This document shows positions 7,665-14,623 of a stretch of DNA of 33,479 bases, one piece after another. This stretch comes from JACDET01 sp035568375 (GTDB taxonomy: Bacteria > Patescibacteriota > Microgenomatia > Levybacterales > UBA12049), in contig DATMOG010000029.1 of the NCBI GenBank assembly GCA_035568375.1, positions 1 through 33,479 of the forward strand, given 5' to 3'. Under the pieces are notes generated by a model, which ran no database searches, was not told the origin of the DNA, and was given only the letters and a program-made list of their open reading frames with translations. How positions within the stretch are numbered: position 1 is the stretch's first letter; each line of letters begins with the position of its first letter. A program made the translations under genes and the position numbers.

Positions 7665-8051
7665 TTACTCATGATGCAGGCCAAGAAGATGTAGCATCCC
7701 GTGTTGGATCAATTCTTCCACACGATCATCAACAAGCATTTCCTGCTCTGCAGATTCTTTAATCACCATCGGATAAGAAATCACAATATCTCCCAACCTC
7801 GCAATATCAGTGGGCAATTTTGTCTGCTCTCCTTCTGCAAGTGGAAATGAAAGAATATTTGTTGTTTTATCCAAATTGCGGTATTTTTTATTCAATGCCC
7901 GCATCTTCCTATCTCCGACAATTGCGATTGATATTTCAAATTGTGTCTGAATGCTTTGCTCTTCCAATAGGAATTGGATCGCAGCTTTAATGCGTTTTCT
8001 ATTGACTTTATATCGACTTTCGACATAAATGAGAATTCTGGATTTGTTCAT
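7665..8051 (-). CDS. ybeY: Endoribonuclease YbeY, short form
   Basis: Metal-dependent RNase involved in 16S rRNA 3'-end maturation and ribosome quality control. 128 aa, against about 150 in E. coli. The zinc motif HGMLHLLGLHHE ends the protein: His117, His121 and His127 match the family H-x3-H-x5-H, so the active site is kept but the chain stops one residue after the last histidine region. The conserved ILSFPL segment (66-71) and the LGDIVIS strand (87-93) are present. It starts 11 bp after the stop of rpsU, so the two translation-related genes are probably co-transcribed. Confidence 0.92.
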   Translation of the reverse strand: MNKSRILIYVESRYKVNRKRIKAAIQFLLEEQSIQTQFEISIAIVGDRKMRALNKKYRNLDKTTNILSFPLAEGEQTKLPTDIARLGDIVISYPMVIKESAEQEMLVDDRVEELIQHGMLHLLGLHHE

Positions 8052-8062
8052 GCAGGATAATT

Positions 8063-8251
8063 CTAGAATAGCTTAACTCGCGCAGCTTCTTCTTGCTTAA
8101 GCTTTTTCTTAAGCTTTTTGGCAAGTGAAGGTTTAAGATAAAACTTTCGACGTTTTGCCTCTTGCACGATACCAGCATCCATTACTTTTTTGGAAAAATT
8201 GCGAATGACTTGATCATCTGATTGTCCTGGTAATTTTTTAACATGTACCAT
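8063..8251 (-). CDS. rpsU: Small ribosomal subunit protein bS21
   Basis: 62-aa basic protein of the 30S subunit, located near the anti-Shine-Dalgarno end of 16S rRNA. It shows the family pattern of a short N-terminal strand (VHVKKLPGQSDDQVIRNFSKK) followed by the VMDAGIVQEAKRRKFYLKPS helix and a Lys/Arg-rich tail. The start at 8251 is fixed by AGGAGGTG with 8 nt spacing; an upstream in-frame start would lie inside that ribosome site. It is the first gene of a unit with ybeY and has a clear promoter. Confidence 0.95.
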   Translation of the reverse strand: MVHVKKLPGQSDDQVIRNFSKKVMDAGIVQEAKRRKFYLKPSLAKKLKKKLKQEEAARVKLF

Positions 8252-8286
8252 AAAAAACACCTCCTTTAATTAACTTTTGCCACCCT

Positions 8287-8320
8287 ATTGTACTCTAAAT
8301 CGCTCCATAAGTAAATCGCT
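8287..8320 (-). promoter_or_regulatory. rpsU promoter with a direct repeat
   Basis: Minus strand TTTACT (8315-8310), 17 nt, TACAAT (8292-8287), giving a leader of about 29 nt that holds the AGGAGGTG site. The 9-mer AGCGATTTA occurs twice 16 bp apart (8320-8312 and 8304-8296), overlapping the -35 and the spacer, so it could be an operator. Confidence 0.5.
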
Positions 8321-8396
8321 ACAAAATAACAATAAAAAATGTCCTCTTTTTGTCTAGCACAAGGATACTCATCAGTATAGAATATATACTTGGCGT

Positions 8397-9419
8397 ATGG
8401 CATTATCTCTTGGTGAAAAGGTGAGCGAATTTGTACCATTTCTTCCTAATTTTGTGGATACACATCCTCGAAAAACAGAATTTGGAAAGCAATTAGCTGA
8501 CAGACAAACGCTTTTCGTAGGAAAACGACGAGTAGAAATTGTTGTTGTCAATCCTACCCATCAATTTCCTAAATTCCCTGTAGTCGTTCTTCCCGGTTTT
8601 ATGGAAAGCCTCGATGCAAATGAACCTATACTTCATGCGCTTCATGATGCAAATCATCCAATCTATTCATTTAATCCTCAATCAATTTCTCTTAAAGAGC
8701 ATGCCATTATAGGTTCAGCACTTATAGAAAAGGCCTCTGACGCCGCTACTGATGGAAGAGTTGGGTTGCTTCTCCACTCTATGTCAGGTATGTATGGATC
8801 TGAAGCTGCATTAAGACATGCCGATAAAATTAGGTCAATAGTAAATATTGCTACTGCTGGGATTGTGGGTGAACAAAATCCTTTTGGATTAACACGCAGA
8901 TTTCTTAATGGAGGAGCTGCTGAAACAGGTCGTTCTCTCATAAGACGGCCTAGCCAAGGAAAAGTACTGCTTGATGGCATGGCGTATGCAGCTGGGCAAA
9001 TCATCCGCAACCCGTGGCAAACACTCGGCCTTGCTCATGGATTAGCGGTTCAAGAGGTTGACCTCCTTGATATACAGGCTTTTTTGAAGGCACAGCATAA
9101 AATACCATTAGGATTGATAGCCTTTACTAACGACTCGACTTTTAAAATGAATGATGTACAATCAGCAATAAGCAAAAAAAATAAAGAACTGAGAGAGATA
9201 GTACCTAAAGCTGTAGGTGATCCTACAGTACTATTTGATGGAGTTTTATCTATACCAGGTAATCATTATGCAACTGCGTCACACACTGAACTTTCTCATG
9301 TAGTACAAATTGTTCCGCTCATTTTTAACTTGTTGGAGACGAAAGCGCAGGAGAATTATTCACCAATCATTAGCCAAGGGGTTGTTTATTTGAGAGATCG
9401 GCTAGGCCTTGCCGCCTAA
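8397..9419 (+). CDS. Alpha/beta-hydrolase fold protein
   Basis: 340 aa, no signal peptide. The core of an alpha/beta hydrolase is visible: strand and oxyanion turn VVVLPGFMES (62-71), a nucleophile-elbow-like LLLHSMSGMYG (124-134), and a late histidine region (IPGNHYATASHTE) that could give the catalytic His. The elbow lacks the standard GxSxG: the small residues are Leu126 and Ser130 around Ser128. It may be a lipase/esterase-like enzyme or a non-hydrolytic relative; the substrate is unknown. TATACT ends 6 nt before the ATG and there is no ribosome site, so it is probably leaderless. It is divergent from rpsU and convergent with the HIT gene. Confidence 0.75.
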   Translation: MALSLGEKVSEFVPFLPNFVDTHPRKTEFGKQLADRQTLFVGKRRVEIVVVNPTHQFPKFPVVVLPGFMESLDANEPILHALHDANHPIYSFNPQSISLKEHAIIGSALIEKASDAATDGRVGLLLHSMSGMYGSEAALRHADKIRSIVNIATAGIVGEQNPFGLTRRFLNGGAAETGRSLIRRPSQGKVLLDGMAYAAGQIIRNPWQTLGLAHGLAVQEVDLLDIQAFLKAQHKIPLGLIAFTNDSTFKMNDVQSAISKKNKELREIVPKAVGDPTVLFDGVLSIPGNHYATASHTELSHVVQIVPLIFNLLETKAQENYSPIISQGVVYLRDRLGLAA

Positions 9420-9425
9420 GCATTT

Positions 9426-9830
9426 CTACATTTTCTTTATCTTTTCTGCAATTGCTTCTCTATTCTCTTTCGGAACATTTTTAACAATAGATTGGATGAT
9501 GCTACCTTTATCATTTTCCCAACGTGGGATCAAATGGATATGAAGATGAGGTACTCCATGTCGCTCTTTATGATTAATACCAATGCTAATTGAATCAGGC
9601 TTCAGAGCTTTTTCAAGCTTCGCTGCAACTTTTTGAACACTCGCCATGATCTTTCCTAAATCCTCTTGAGAATATTCCAAGATATTATTACCGTGTTTTT
9701 TAAGAATTACCATCACATGTCCAGGAGCTGAAGGATGCAATTCCATAAAAGAAACAGTAGCATCATCCTCGTACACCAAAAGTGAGGGAATCTCTTTTTT
9801 AACCAATTTACAAAAAAGGCAATTTTTCAT
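9426..9830 (-). CDS. HIT family nucleotide hydrolase/transferase
   Basis: 134 aa. It carries the histidine triad HLHIHL (His95, His97, His99) in the context GVPHLHIHLIPRW and the N-terminal zinc-type cysteines CLFC (4-7). The PSAPGHVMVILKKH segment (33-46) is typical of Hint/HinT proteins, which hydrolyse adenosine 5'-phosphoramidates and similar nucleotides in the cytoplasm. It lies 19 bp after the DHH/MYG1-like gene and probably belongs to its transcript. The exact substrate cannot be told from sequence. Confidence 0.9.
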   Translation of the reverse strand: MKNCLFCKLVKKEIPSLLVYEDDATVSFMELHPSAPGHVMVILKKHGNNILEYSQEDLGKIMASVQKVAAKLEKALKPDSISIGINHKERHGVPHLHIHLIPRWENDKGSIIQSIVKNVPKENREAIAEKIKKM

Positions 9831-9849
9831 AAGTACTTATAAATAAGGT

Positions 9850-10758
9850 CTAAGCGTTTTTCAATACATCAATTATTTTATGTAAACTCAACTTTGTTGG
9901 CACCATTTTTGGATTTTTTGGTGTTCCGTTGAGAAGCATCTTTTTTGAGACATGGAGAAACCATGTCGCATCAGGATCCATTTTTTTTAATTTTTCATAA
10001 ACAAGAGTCAAATCAATTCCCGATTTATCCTTATCATCAGGTAACGTCTTGATTCGGACATAGCCTTTTCTCGGATCTTTACGCACAACGAGCCGATAGC
10101 CCATTTTTTGAGAAAGTTTGAGTACAGTATCATTAAGCGTTTCAAATCCAATTCCTTTGCCGATACTTGTCTCAAACTCAACACCTTTTTCTTTGATTTC
10201 CTGCTCTGCCCAGATACGATTTTCGAATTCAGCAACAAGCGCATTCAAACACGCAATCCCAAACTCCATGTACTCATTATCACTATTCTGCTTTTGGTAT
10301 TTTAACCCTTCCAAAACTCCAAGAAGGGAAAATTCATAAATATCTGAAGCTGCATCATGCCAGAAGACTTCACGAAAATGATCAATATCAACAACAATTT
10401 TCACAATTCTTGAGATCGCCTCCTTATGCTCGGGAACCATCTTATCGTTTGCTTCTTTCAACTTAGATAAAACATAATCCCAGGTAAGAGATGCAGCACT
10501 AACAGATGAATCTTGTATTTGATGATGATCAAGAGGCCCCAATCCTGTATCAACTTGTATAACCTCATTCTCACCTATTTTTTCAATTGGATCATTTTTC
10601 TCTTTATTTATGATAGCCAATTCGATATCCTTAAATCGTTGCCCTGCAGGAACAAAGTGAATAGTAGCCTCCTGCCATCCGCTCAAATATTTTCTGAGTA
10701 ACCAAACTGAGGTTATTGCATCCCAATCGGGAGACATATGCGTAACAATAATTTTCAT
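9850..10758 (-). CDS. DHH-type phosphoesterase, MYG1-like
   Basis: 302 aa. The N-terminal motif THMSPDWDAITS (6-17) fits DHH motif I (HxxPDxDAxxS). Motif II is the VDTG aspartate at 70 and motif III is DHH at 77-79, followed by Gln as in MYG1 proteins (DHHQ). A later acidic stretch (VVDIDHF) could supply the fourth motif. The C-terminal part lacks the RecJ/NrnA GGGH pattern, which favours a MYG1-like exonuclease/phosphoesterase over RecJ or NrnA. Function is inferred from motifs only; a nuclease acting on RNA or oligonucleotides is likely. TATACT lies 7 nt before the ATG, so it may be leaderless. Confidence 0.7.
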   Translation of the reverse strand: MKIIVTHMSPDWDAITSVWLLRKYLSGWQEATIHFVPAGQRFKDIELAIINKEKNDPIEKIGENEVIQVDTGLGPLDHHQIQDSSVSAASLTWDYVLSKLKEANDKMVPEHKEAISRIVKIVVDIDHFREVFWHDAASDIYEFSLLGVLEGLKYQKQNSDNEYMEFGIACLNALVAEFENRIWAEQEIKEKGVEFETSIGKGIGFETLNDTVLKLSQKMGYRLVVRKDPRKGYVRIKTLPDDKDKSGIDLTLVYEKLKKMDPDATWFLHVSKKMLLNGTPKNPKMVPTKLSLHKIIDVLKNA

Positions 10759-10813
10759 TGTGCTAAGTATAACTAATTTTGCTAAAAAATGAAATTACAA
10801 AAACGCTCATTAC

Positions 10814-10845
10814 TTGACAAAGATTTCTAAATGCCCGAATATAGA
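10814..10845 (+). promoter_or_regulatory. Promoter of the tail-anchored protein gene
   Basis: TTGACA at 10814-10819, followed by an A/T-rich -10 region with AATATA at 10838-10843 (18-nt spacing) or TATAGA at 10840-10845. Transcription would begin about 8-10 nt before the ATG at 10859. The -35 is perfect; the -10 is not certain. Confidence 0.5.
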
Positions 10846-10858
10846 AAGAGAGACTTTT

Positions 10859-11557
10859 ATGGATCCAACAAAATCTTTTGATCATCTCGACCCTAAGCTT
10901 AAAGAAACATATGCACGGGTCATGGGAACAGCAACAGGTGGTACTGGTGATGCATCACAAACTCAGCTTCCAACAAACCAACAAGCACCAGTTCCATCAT
11001 TTTCTGCACCTCCTGATCTGTCACAATCAACAGGAGGCATTTCTCAACCTTCTGATGATCTAAGCCAATTTTCTTCCGCTCCACTGGAGAGCACAAGCAC
11101 AACAAATCAAATGCCTCAGAATCCTACTCCAGGCGTAGAACCCATAAACAATGCTCTGCCTACTGACACGACTACAGCAGTTTCTCCAATTGCCGAAACT
11201 GAACAACCTTCTGCATCCATAAATACCCCTGCAAATGCTTCTTTTTTCTCTAATCCCTCGCCTACAACAACAGAGCCTCCACAAATGCCCACCAATGTTA
11301 ACGCTCCTATTGAACCGCCTACAATCGAACCAGTGACGCCATATGCACCTTCAGAATTCGGAGCAAACCAAAATATAGCTGTTGACCAGGCAAACCAATC
11401 TCTTCCTTCTCCTTCGGAAATAAATCAAGCAACTCCACACGAAGCATCATCTCTCCTTCGAGTACTTTATATTATCGGTGCTGTTATCTTTTTTGCAATA
11501 TATACATTCTTTTGGATCAAGGTATTTAACTTACCAATTCCGTTTCTATCGCAATAA
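10859..11557 (+). CDS. Tail-anchored, disordered membrane protein
   Basis: 232 aa of unknown family. The N-terminus FDHLDPKLKETYARVMGT (7-24) looks like a short conserved helix. Residues ~25-200 are Pro/Thr/Ser/Gln-rich and almost certainly disordered. A single hydrophobic helix at ~207-227 (LYIIGAVIFFAIYTFFW) near the C-terminus would anchor it with the long tail in the cytoplasm. The start at 10859 is preferred because the in-frame TTG upstream is part of a TTGACA box at 10814-10819. It is divergent from the DHH gene and convergent with proS (4-bp gap). A scaffold or tether is possible; nothing specific can be claimed. Confidence 0.6.
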   Translation: MDPTKSFDHLDPKLKETYARVMGTATGGTGDASQTQLPTNQQAPVPSFSAPPDLSQSTGGISQPSDDLSQFSSAPLESTSTTNQMPQNPTPGVEPINNALPTDTTTAVSPIAETEQPSASINTPANASFFSNPSPTTTEPPQMPTNVNAPIEPPTIEPVTPYAPSEFGANQNIAVDQANQSLPSPSEINQATPHEASSLLRVLYIIGAVIFFAIYTFFWIKVFNLPIPFLSQ

Positions 11558-11561
11558 ATAT

Positions 11562-13241
11562 TTAGCGTATCTGTTCTATTACCTCATGAAGGGTGAGAAG
11601 TTTTGTTTCTATTTTTCCCCGTTCTTTATATTCAATCTTATCCTCAGTCTTTGTAGAAACAACCAATCGCACTGGAATGCCAATCAAATCAGCATCAGCA
11701 AATTTCTGACCAGCGCTCACATCTTCTCTCTCATCATATAAAACTTCAACTCCTGCTTCCTGAAGTTTTATATACACGTCATTTGTTTTTTCATTTTCTC
11801 TAATAGAAATTAGGTGAACTTGGAACGGTGCAACTGATTTCGGCCAGATTATACCTTTATCATCGTAATGTTTTTCTACAATAGTCGTTAATGTTCGCGC
11901 AAGGCCGAATCCATAACAACCCATATAATATGGTTGTTTCTTGCCATTCTCATCGGTAAATAATGCATCTTTCATTTTGCTAGAATAATGGAAACCAAGC
12001 TGAAAGATATTACCCACTTCAATTCCGCGCTTCTCAATCAATTTTTTACCATTAGGTGCATTATATCCTGCTTTTGCTAATTTGAAATCATAAAATTTTT
12101 CAGGCAACGGTAAATCGCGTCCAAAATTTACATTAATCGAATGGTAATTAGTACGATTAGCACCCATTTCAAAATTTTTACGACTTCTTATAGATTCATC
12201 AATAAAAATCCGGACGTCTTTTGGCAAATTGAGAAGTCCTGCATAACCAATCTCTGCACCTGTCACTCGTTTAACTGTCTCGGCAGACGCAAGCTGTAGT
12301 CTATGTACTTTTGCTATATGCATCAATTTTGTTTCATTGATTTCATACTCGCCCTGAACAGCAGCTGCGATAACGTTGCCATTCTCATCTTCAAATAGAA
12401 TGGTCTTTGTGGTATTTTCAACCGGAATCTTCAGATATTTTGCAAGTTCACTTACTCCAATAATTCCTTTGCCCTCTACTTCTTGCAATGGTTTTTCTTC
12501 CTCATCATTTATAAATTCTTCATGCTGAAACTTGGCAATTTCTTCATGTGCCGCATATGAACCGTCTTCAGTCGTAAAAAATTTGTTTTCTCCGGCCGAA
12601 CTTTCGACAATAAATTCATGACAGTAATCTCCACCGATGTAGCCATTATCCGCCTCAACAACAATGGACTCAAGACCAACACGTTTGATAATCTTTGTAT
12701 AAGCATCTCGCATGTTTTTGTATTCTTTTTTGAAATCTTCTTCGGTAGCATGAAAAGAATATGCATCTTTCATGACAAACTCTCTTAAACGTAACAGTCC
12801 TCCACGTGCACGTATTTCGTCACGAAACTTAGTTGAGAATTGATATAAATTAAATGGCAAATCTTTGTAGCTTATTTGAAATTTGCGGACGAGATCAACA
12901 AGCATTTCCTCAGCTGTTCCACCGAGAACAAATTCAAATTCATTGCGATCTTTAATACTCATGAGTTCAAAGCCAACTGATTTTGTTCTGTTTGTCTCTT
13001 CCCATAAATATTTCGGATGCAAAAGGGGTGTAATAATTTCTTGAGCACCTGAATTATCCATCTCTTCTTTAATAATTGCCTTGATTTTATCATGTACTCG
13101 CATACCAAGCGGCAGAAAATAATAACGACCTGCAGTACTTTCACGGATAAACCCTGCTTGATACAACAATTTATGCGACGCAAGTGTTGCATCTCGTGGT
13201 GTATCTTTTAATGTTTTGCCAAATAGTTTCGAATATTTCAT
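11562..13241 (-). CDS. proS: Prolyl-tRNA synthetase, bacterial type with editing domain
   Basis: Class II synthetase that charges tRNA-Pro, 559 aa. Motif 2 is at 139-159 (FRDEIRARG then LREFVMKDAYSF). An insertion domain of the YbaK-like editing type lies at about 230-390 (TTKTILFEDENGNVIAA). Motif 3 is MGCYGFGLARTL (440-451); the usual pattern is GIG, so Phe replaces Ile. The anticodon-binding domain ends the protein. It lies 38 bp after the ornithine cyclodeaminase gene and so sits in the T-box-controlled unit. An extended -10 (TGC-TATACT) 6 nt before the ATG may give a second, leaderless transcript that bypasses the T-box. Confidence 0.96.
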   Translation of the reverse strand: MKYSKLFGKTLKDTPRDATLASHKLLYQAGFIRESTAGRYYFLPLGMRVHDKIKAIIKEEMDNSGAQEIITPLLHPKYLWEETNRTKSVGFELMSIKDRNEFEFVLGGTAEEMLVDLVRKFQISYKDLPFNLYQFSTKFRDEIRARGGLLRLREFVMKDAYSFHATEEDFKKEYKNMRDAYTKIIKRVGLESIVVEADNGYIGGDYCHEFIVESSAGENKFFTTEDGSYAAHEEIAKFQHEEFINDEEEKPLQEVEGKGIIGVSELAKYLKIPVENTTKTILFEDENGNVIAAAVQGEYEINETKLMHIAKVHRLQLASAETVKRVTGAEIGYAGLLNLPKDVRIFIDESIRSRKNFEMGANRTNYHSINVNFGRDLPLPEKFYDFKLAKAGYNAPNGKKLIEKRGIEVGNIFQLGFHYSSKMKDALFTDENGKKQPYYMGCYGFGLARTLTTIVEKHYDDKGIIWPKSVAPFQVHLISIRENEKTNDVYIKLQEAGVEVLYDEREDVSAGQKFADADLIGIPVRLVVSTKTEDKIEYKERGKIETKLLTLHEVIEQIR

Positions 13242-13247
13242 AATGTT

Positions 13248-13256
13248 AGTATAGCA
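13248..13256 (-). promoter_or_regulatory. Extended -10 immediately upstream of proS
   Basis: Minus strand TGC-TATACT, ending 6 nt before the proS ATG at 13241. It lies in the 38-bp gap after the OCD gene. It could give basal, T-box-independent, leaderless proS expression. Confidence 0.4.
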
Positions 13257-13279
13257 TGTTCTTCTATAAATACTGTTTA

Positions 13280-14302
13280 TTATAAAACTAAACTCATCAA
13301 ATCCTTTTGATCTGTAAGAACCGGTATAAAATTCATTTCCTCTCCAATATGATATTTTTCAGCAAGTTCATAGGTCAAACGAAGCACGGAATAATCCTCC
13401 AACGCAATACCTACTGAATCGAATAAAGTAATTTCTTCACTAGTAATTCTACCCTTCTTAGCAGCAGTAATAATTTCATGTAATTCTGCATAAACAAGTT
13501 TTTTTGCTTTCTTTTTACTCAATCGTTGGATTTCTCCTTCAATAAATGATTGTTCAAAGTATTCAACAACAATATGGCTTCGGGATAAAATGGACAACTC
13601 AAGCTCTGTTTTTCCAATTGTATCTCCTCCGAGCGCATTAATATGTACTCCTGCCCGAATCCATTTATTTTTAAGTACATCCACATTAGCTTTACATGCA
13701 GTACAAACAGTAATAATATCAGCACCTGCAACTGCCTCCTGAGCATTTTTACAACGTATTAAACGGAAAGAATAAACATTCATATTTTTCTCAAATTTGT
13801 CCATCGCTTTTTGATCAATATCAAAAAATCGCACTTCAACAATTTCACGAACGAGCTGCAAAGCCTTAATTTGAAACTCACTTTGCGCACCTGTTCCAAT
13901 AATTGCTACTACCTTTGCATCCTTACGGCTCATAAGATCAGTGGCTAATGCAGTTATTGCAGCAGTACGAAGAGCAGTTAATACTGTCATCTCGCTAAAA
14001 AGTAACGGATATCCTGTATCGATTTGAGAAAGCTGACCAGTTGCGATAACTGTCTGTTTATCAACCAGAGGATTTTTAGGATGACAATTTACATATTTAA
14101 ATGAATAATATATTTCGTTATCACAAATTGGCATCAATTCCAAAACACCATTCGGCACATGCATAGCAGGACGTGGAATATTGGTAAATGAGTCCCACTT
14201 AGCAAAATCTTTTTTAAGAATCTGCATCAAATCTAATAGATAATTATTAAATCCGTGTTTCTTTAAAAGTTGCCTTACCGATTCAACAGTTATTATTTTC
14301 AT
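13280..14302 (-). CDS. Ornithine cyclodeaminase (OCD/mu-crystallin family)
   Basis: NAD-dependent conversion of L-ornithine to L-proline plus ammonia. 340 aa. The Rossmann motif is IIGTGAQSEFQIKAL (134-148). Residues that bind substrate in Pseudomonas putida OCD appear at matching places: Lys69, Arg112 (in TALRTAA) and Asp227 (in LGGDTIGKTELE; D228 there). This favours true ornithine cyclodeaminase over alanine or other imino-acid dehydrogenases of the family. The start at 14302 has GGAG with 7 nt spacing, which also fits translation from the T-box leader; the ATG for a five-residue longer form lies inside the terminator region. It is the first gene after the T-box and precedes proS, which supports a role in proline supply. 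Confidence 0.85.
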   Translation of the reverse strand: MKIITVESVRQLLKKHGFNNYLLDLMQILKKDFAKWDSFTNIPRPAMHVPNGVLELMPICDNEIYYSFKYVNCHPKNPLVDKQTVIATGQLSQIDTGYPLLFSEMTVLTALRTAAITALATDLMSRKDAKVVAIIGTGAQSEFQIKALQLVREIVEVRFFDIDQKAMDKFEKNMNVYSFRLIRCKNAQEAVAGADIITVCTACKANVDVLKNKWIRAGVHINALGGDTIGKTELELSILSRSHIVVEYFEQSFIEGEIQRLSKKKAKKLVYAELHEIITAAKKGRITSEEITLFDSVGIALEDYSVLRLTYELAEKYHIGEEMNFIPVLTDQKDLMSLVL

Positions 14303-14591
14303 ATATTTTCTCCACAAAAAAGCCCTTATAAATCCTCAAGCCAGCATACTTTCTGATTGAAAATTTACAAGGGCCCTTTTCAGGACGGTACCACCTTGTT
14401 TTCGTTGCTTACAAAAAATCCACCTTCCGGTGGAGCAAATAGGTTGTAAGCAAGTGCTTATTTCCGCGCTCCGTTGCCGACACGCTTTGTCATATTTACG
14501 GTTGACTTCCGTCACATTTATCATATGCAGCATTATTTGGCGGGATACCAAACTTATCATCTCTTATCGAGATAAACGCTTTATAACTTTT
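14303..14591 (-). promoter_or_regulatory. T-box leader controlling the OCD-proS operon, probably sensing tRNA-Pro
   Basis: This 289-nt untranslated leader fills the only large gene-free stretch. On the minus strand it has the T-box bulge TGGTACC (14393-14387). The antiterminator is formed by ACAAGG (14399-14394) with CCTTGT (14372-14367) and by GTCC (14386-14383) with GGGC (14376-14373), in the canonical order. An alternative terminator uses the same 3' strand. Stem III is GCTTACAA (14451-14444) with TTGTAAGC (14414-14407), capped by TCCACC-GGAA-GGTGGA (14434-14419). The variable T-box base is U, which would pair with discriminator A73, as found in tRNA-Pro. The 5' region forms CGTTTATC/GATAAATG (14578-14571 with 14522-14515) enclosing GTTTGG-TATCCCG-CCAAAT (14553-14535); the loop holds CCC and CCG, both proline codons, but this is not an obvious canonical Stem I. 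T-box class is firm; amino-acid assignment rests on the downstream genes. Confidence 0.88.
14316..14374 (-). terminator. T-box intrinsic terminator
   Basis: GCCCTTGTAAAT (14374-14363) pairs with ATTTATAAGGGC (14333-14322) over 12 bp including one G-U, followed by six T (14321-14316). The loop can form a small inner hairpin (TCAA with TTGA, CAG with CTG). The 5' arm overlaps the 3' strand of the antiterminator, so the two structures exclude each other. Confidence 0.85.
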
Positions 14592-14620
14592 ATTATATAA
14601 AAACACTCAATTATTGTCAA
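14592..14620 (-). promoter_or_regulatory. Consensus sigma-70 promoter of the T-box operon
   Basis: TTGACA (14620-14615), 17 nt, TATAAT (14597-14592): a perfect match in both hexamers and spacing, read on the minus strand. It begins 4 bp after the gnd stop. The start point should be near 14585. A strong constitutive promoter fits control by leader attenuation. Confidence 0.85.
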
Positions 14621-14623
14621 ATG

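Noticed and set aside
10814..10858. Longer start (TTG at 10814) for the tail-anchored protein
   Set aside because: That TTG is part of a perfect TTGACA -35 box; the ATG at 10859 follows the promoter.
14336..14560. A 74-codon open frame in the T-box leader (minus strand)
   Set aside because: It has no family resemblance, no ribosome site and a Cys/Arg-rich composition; the RNA structures explain the region.
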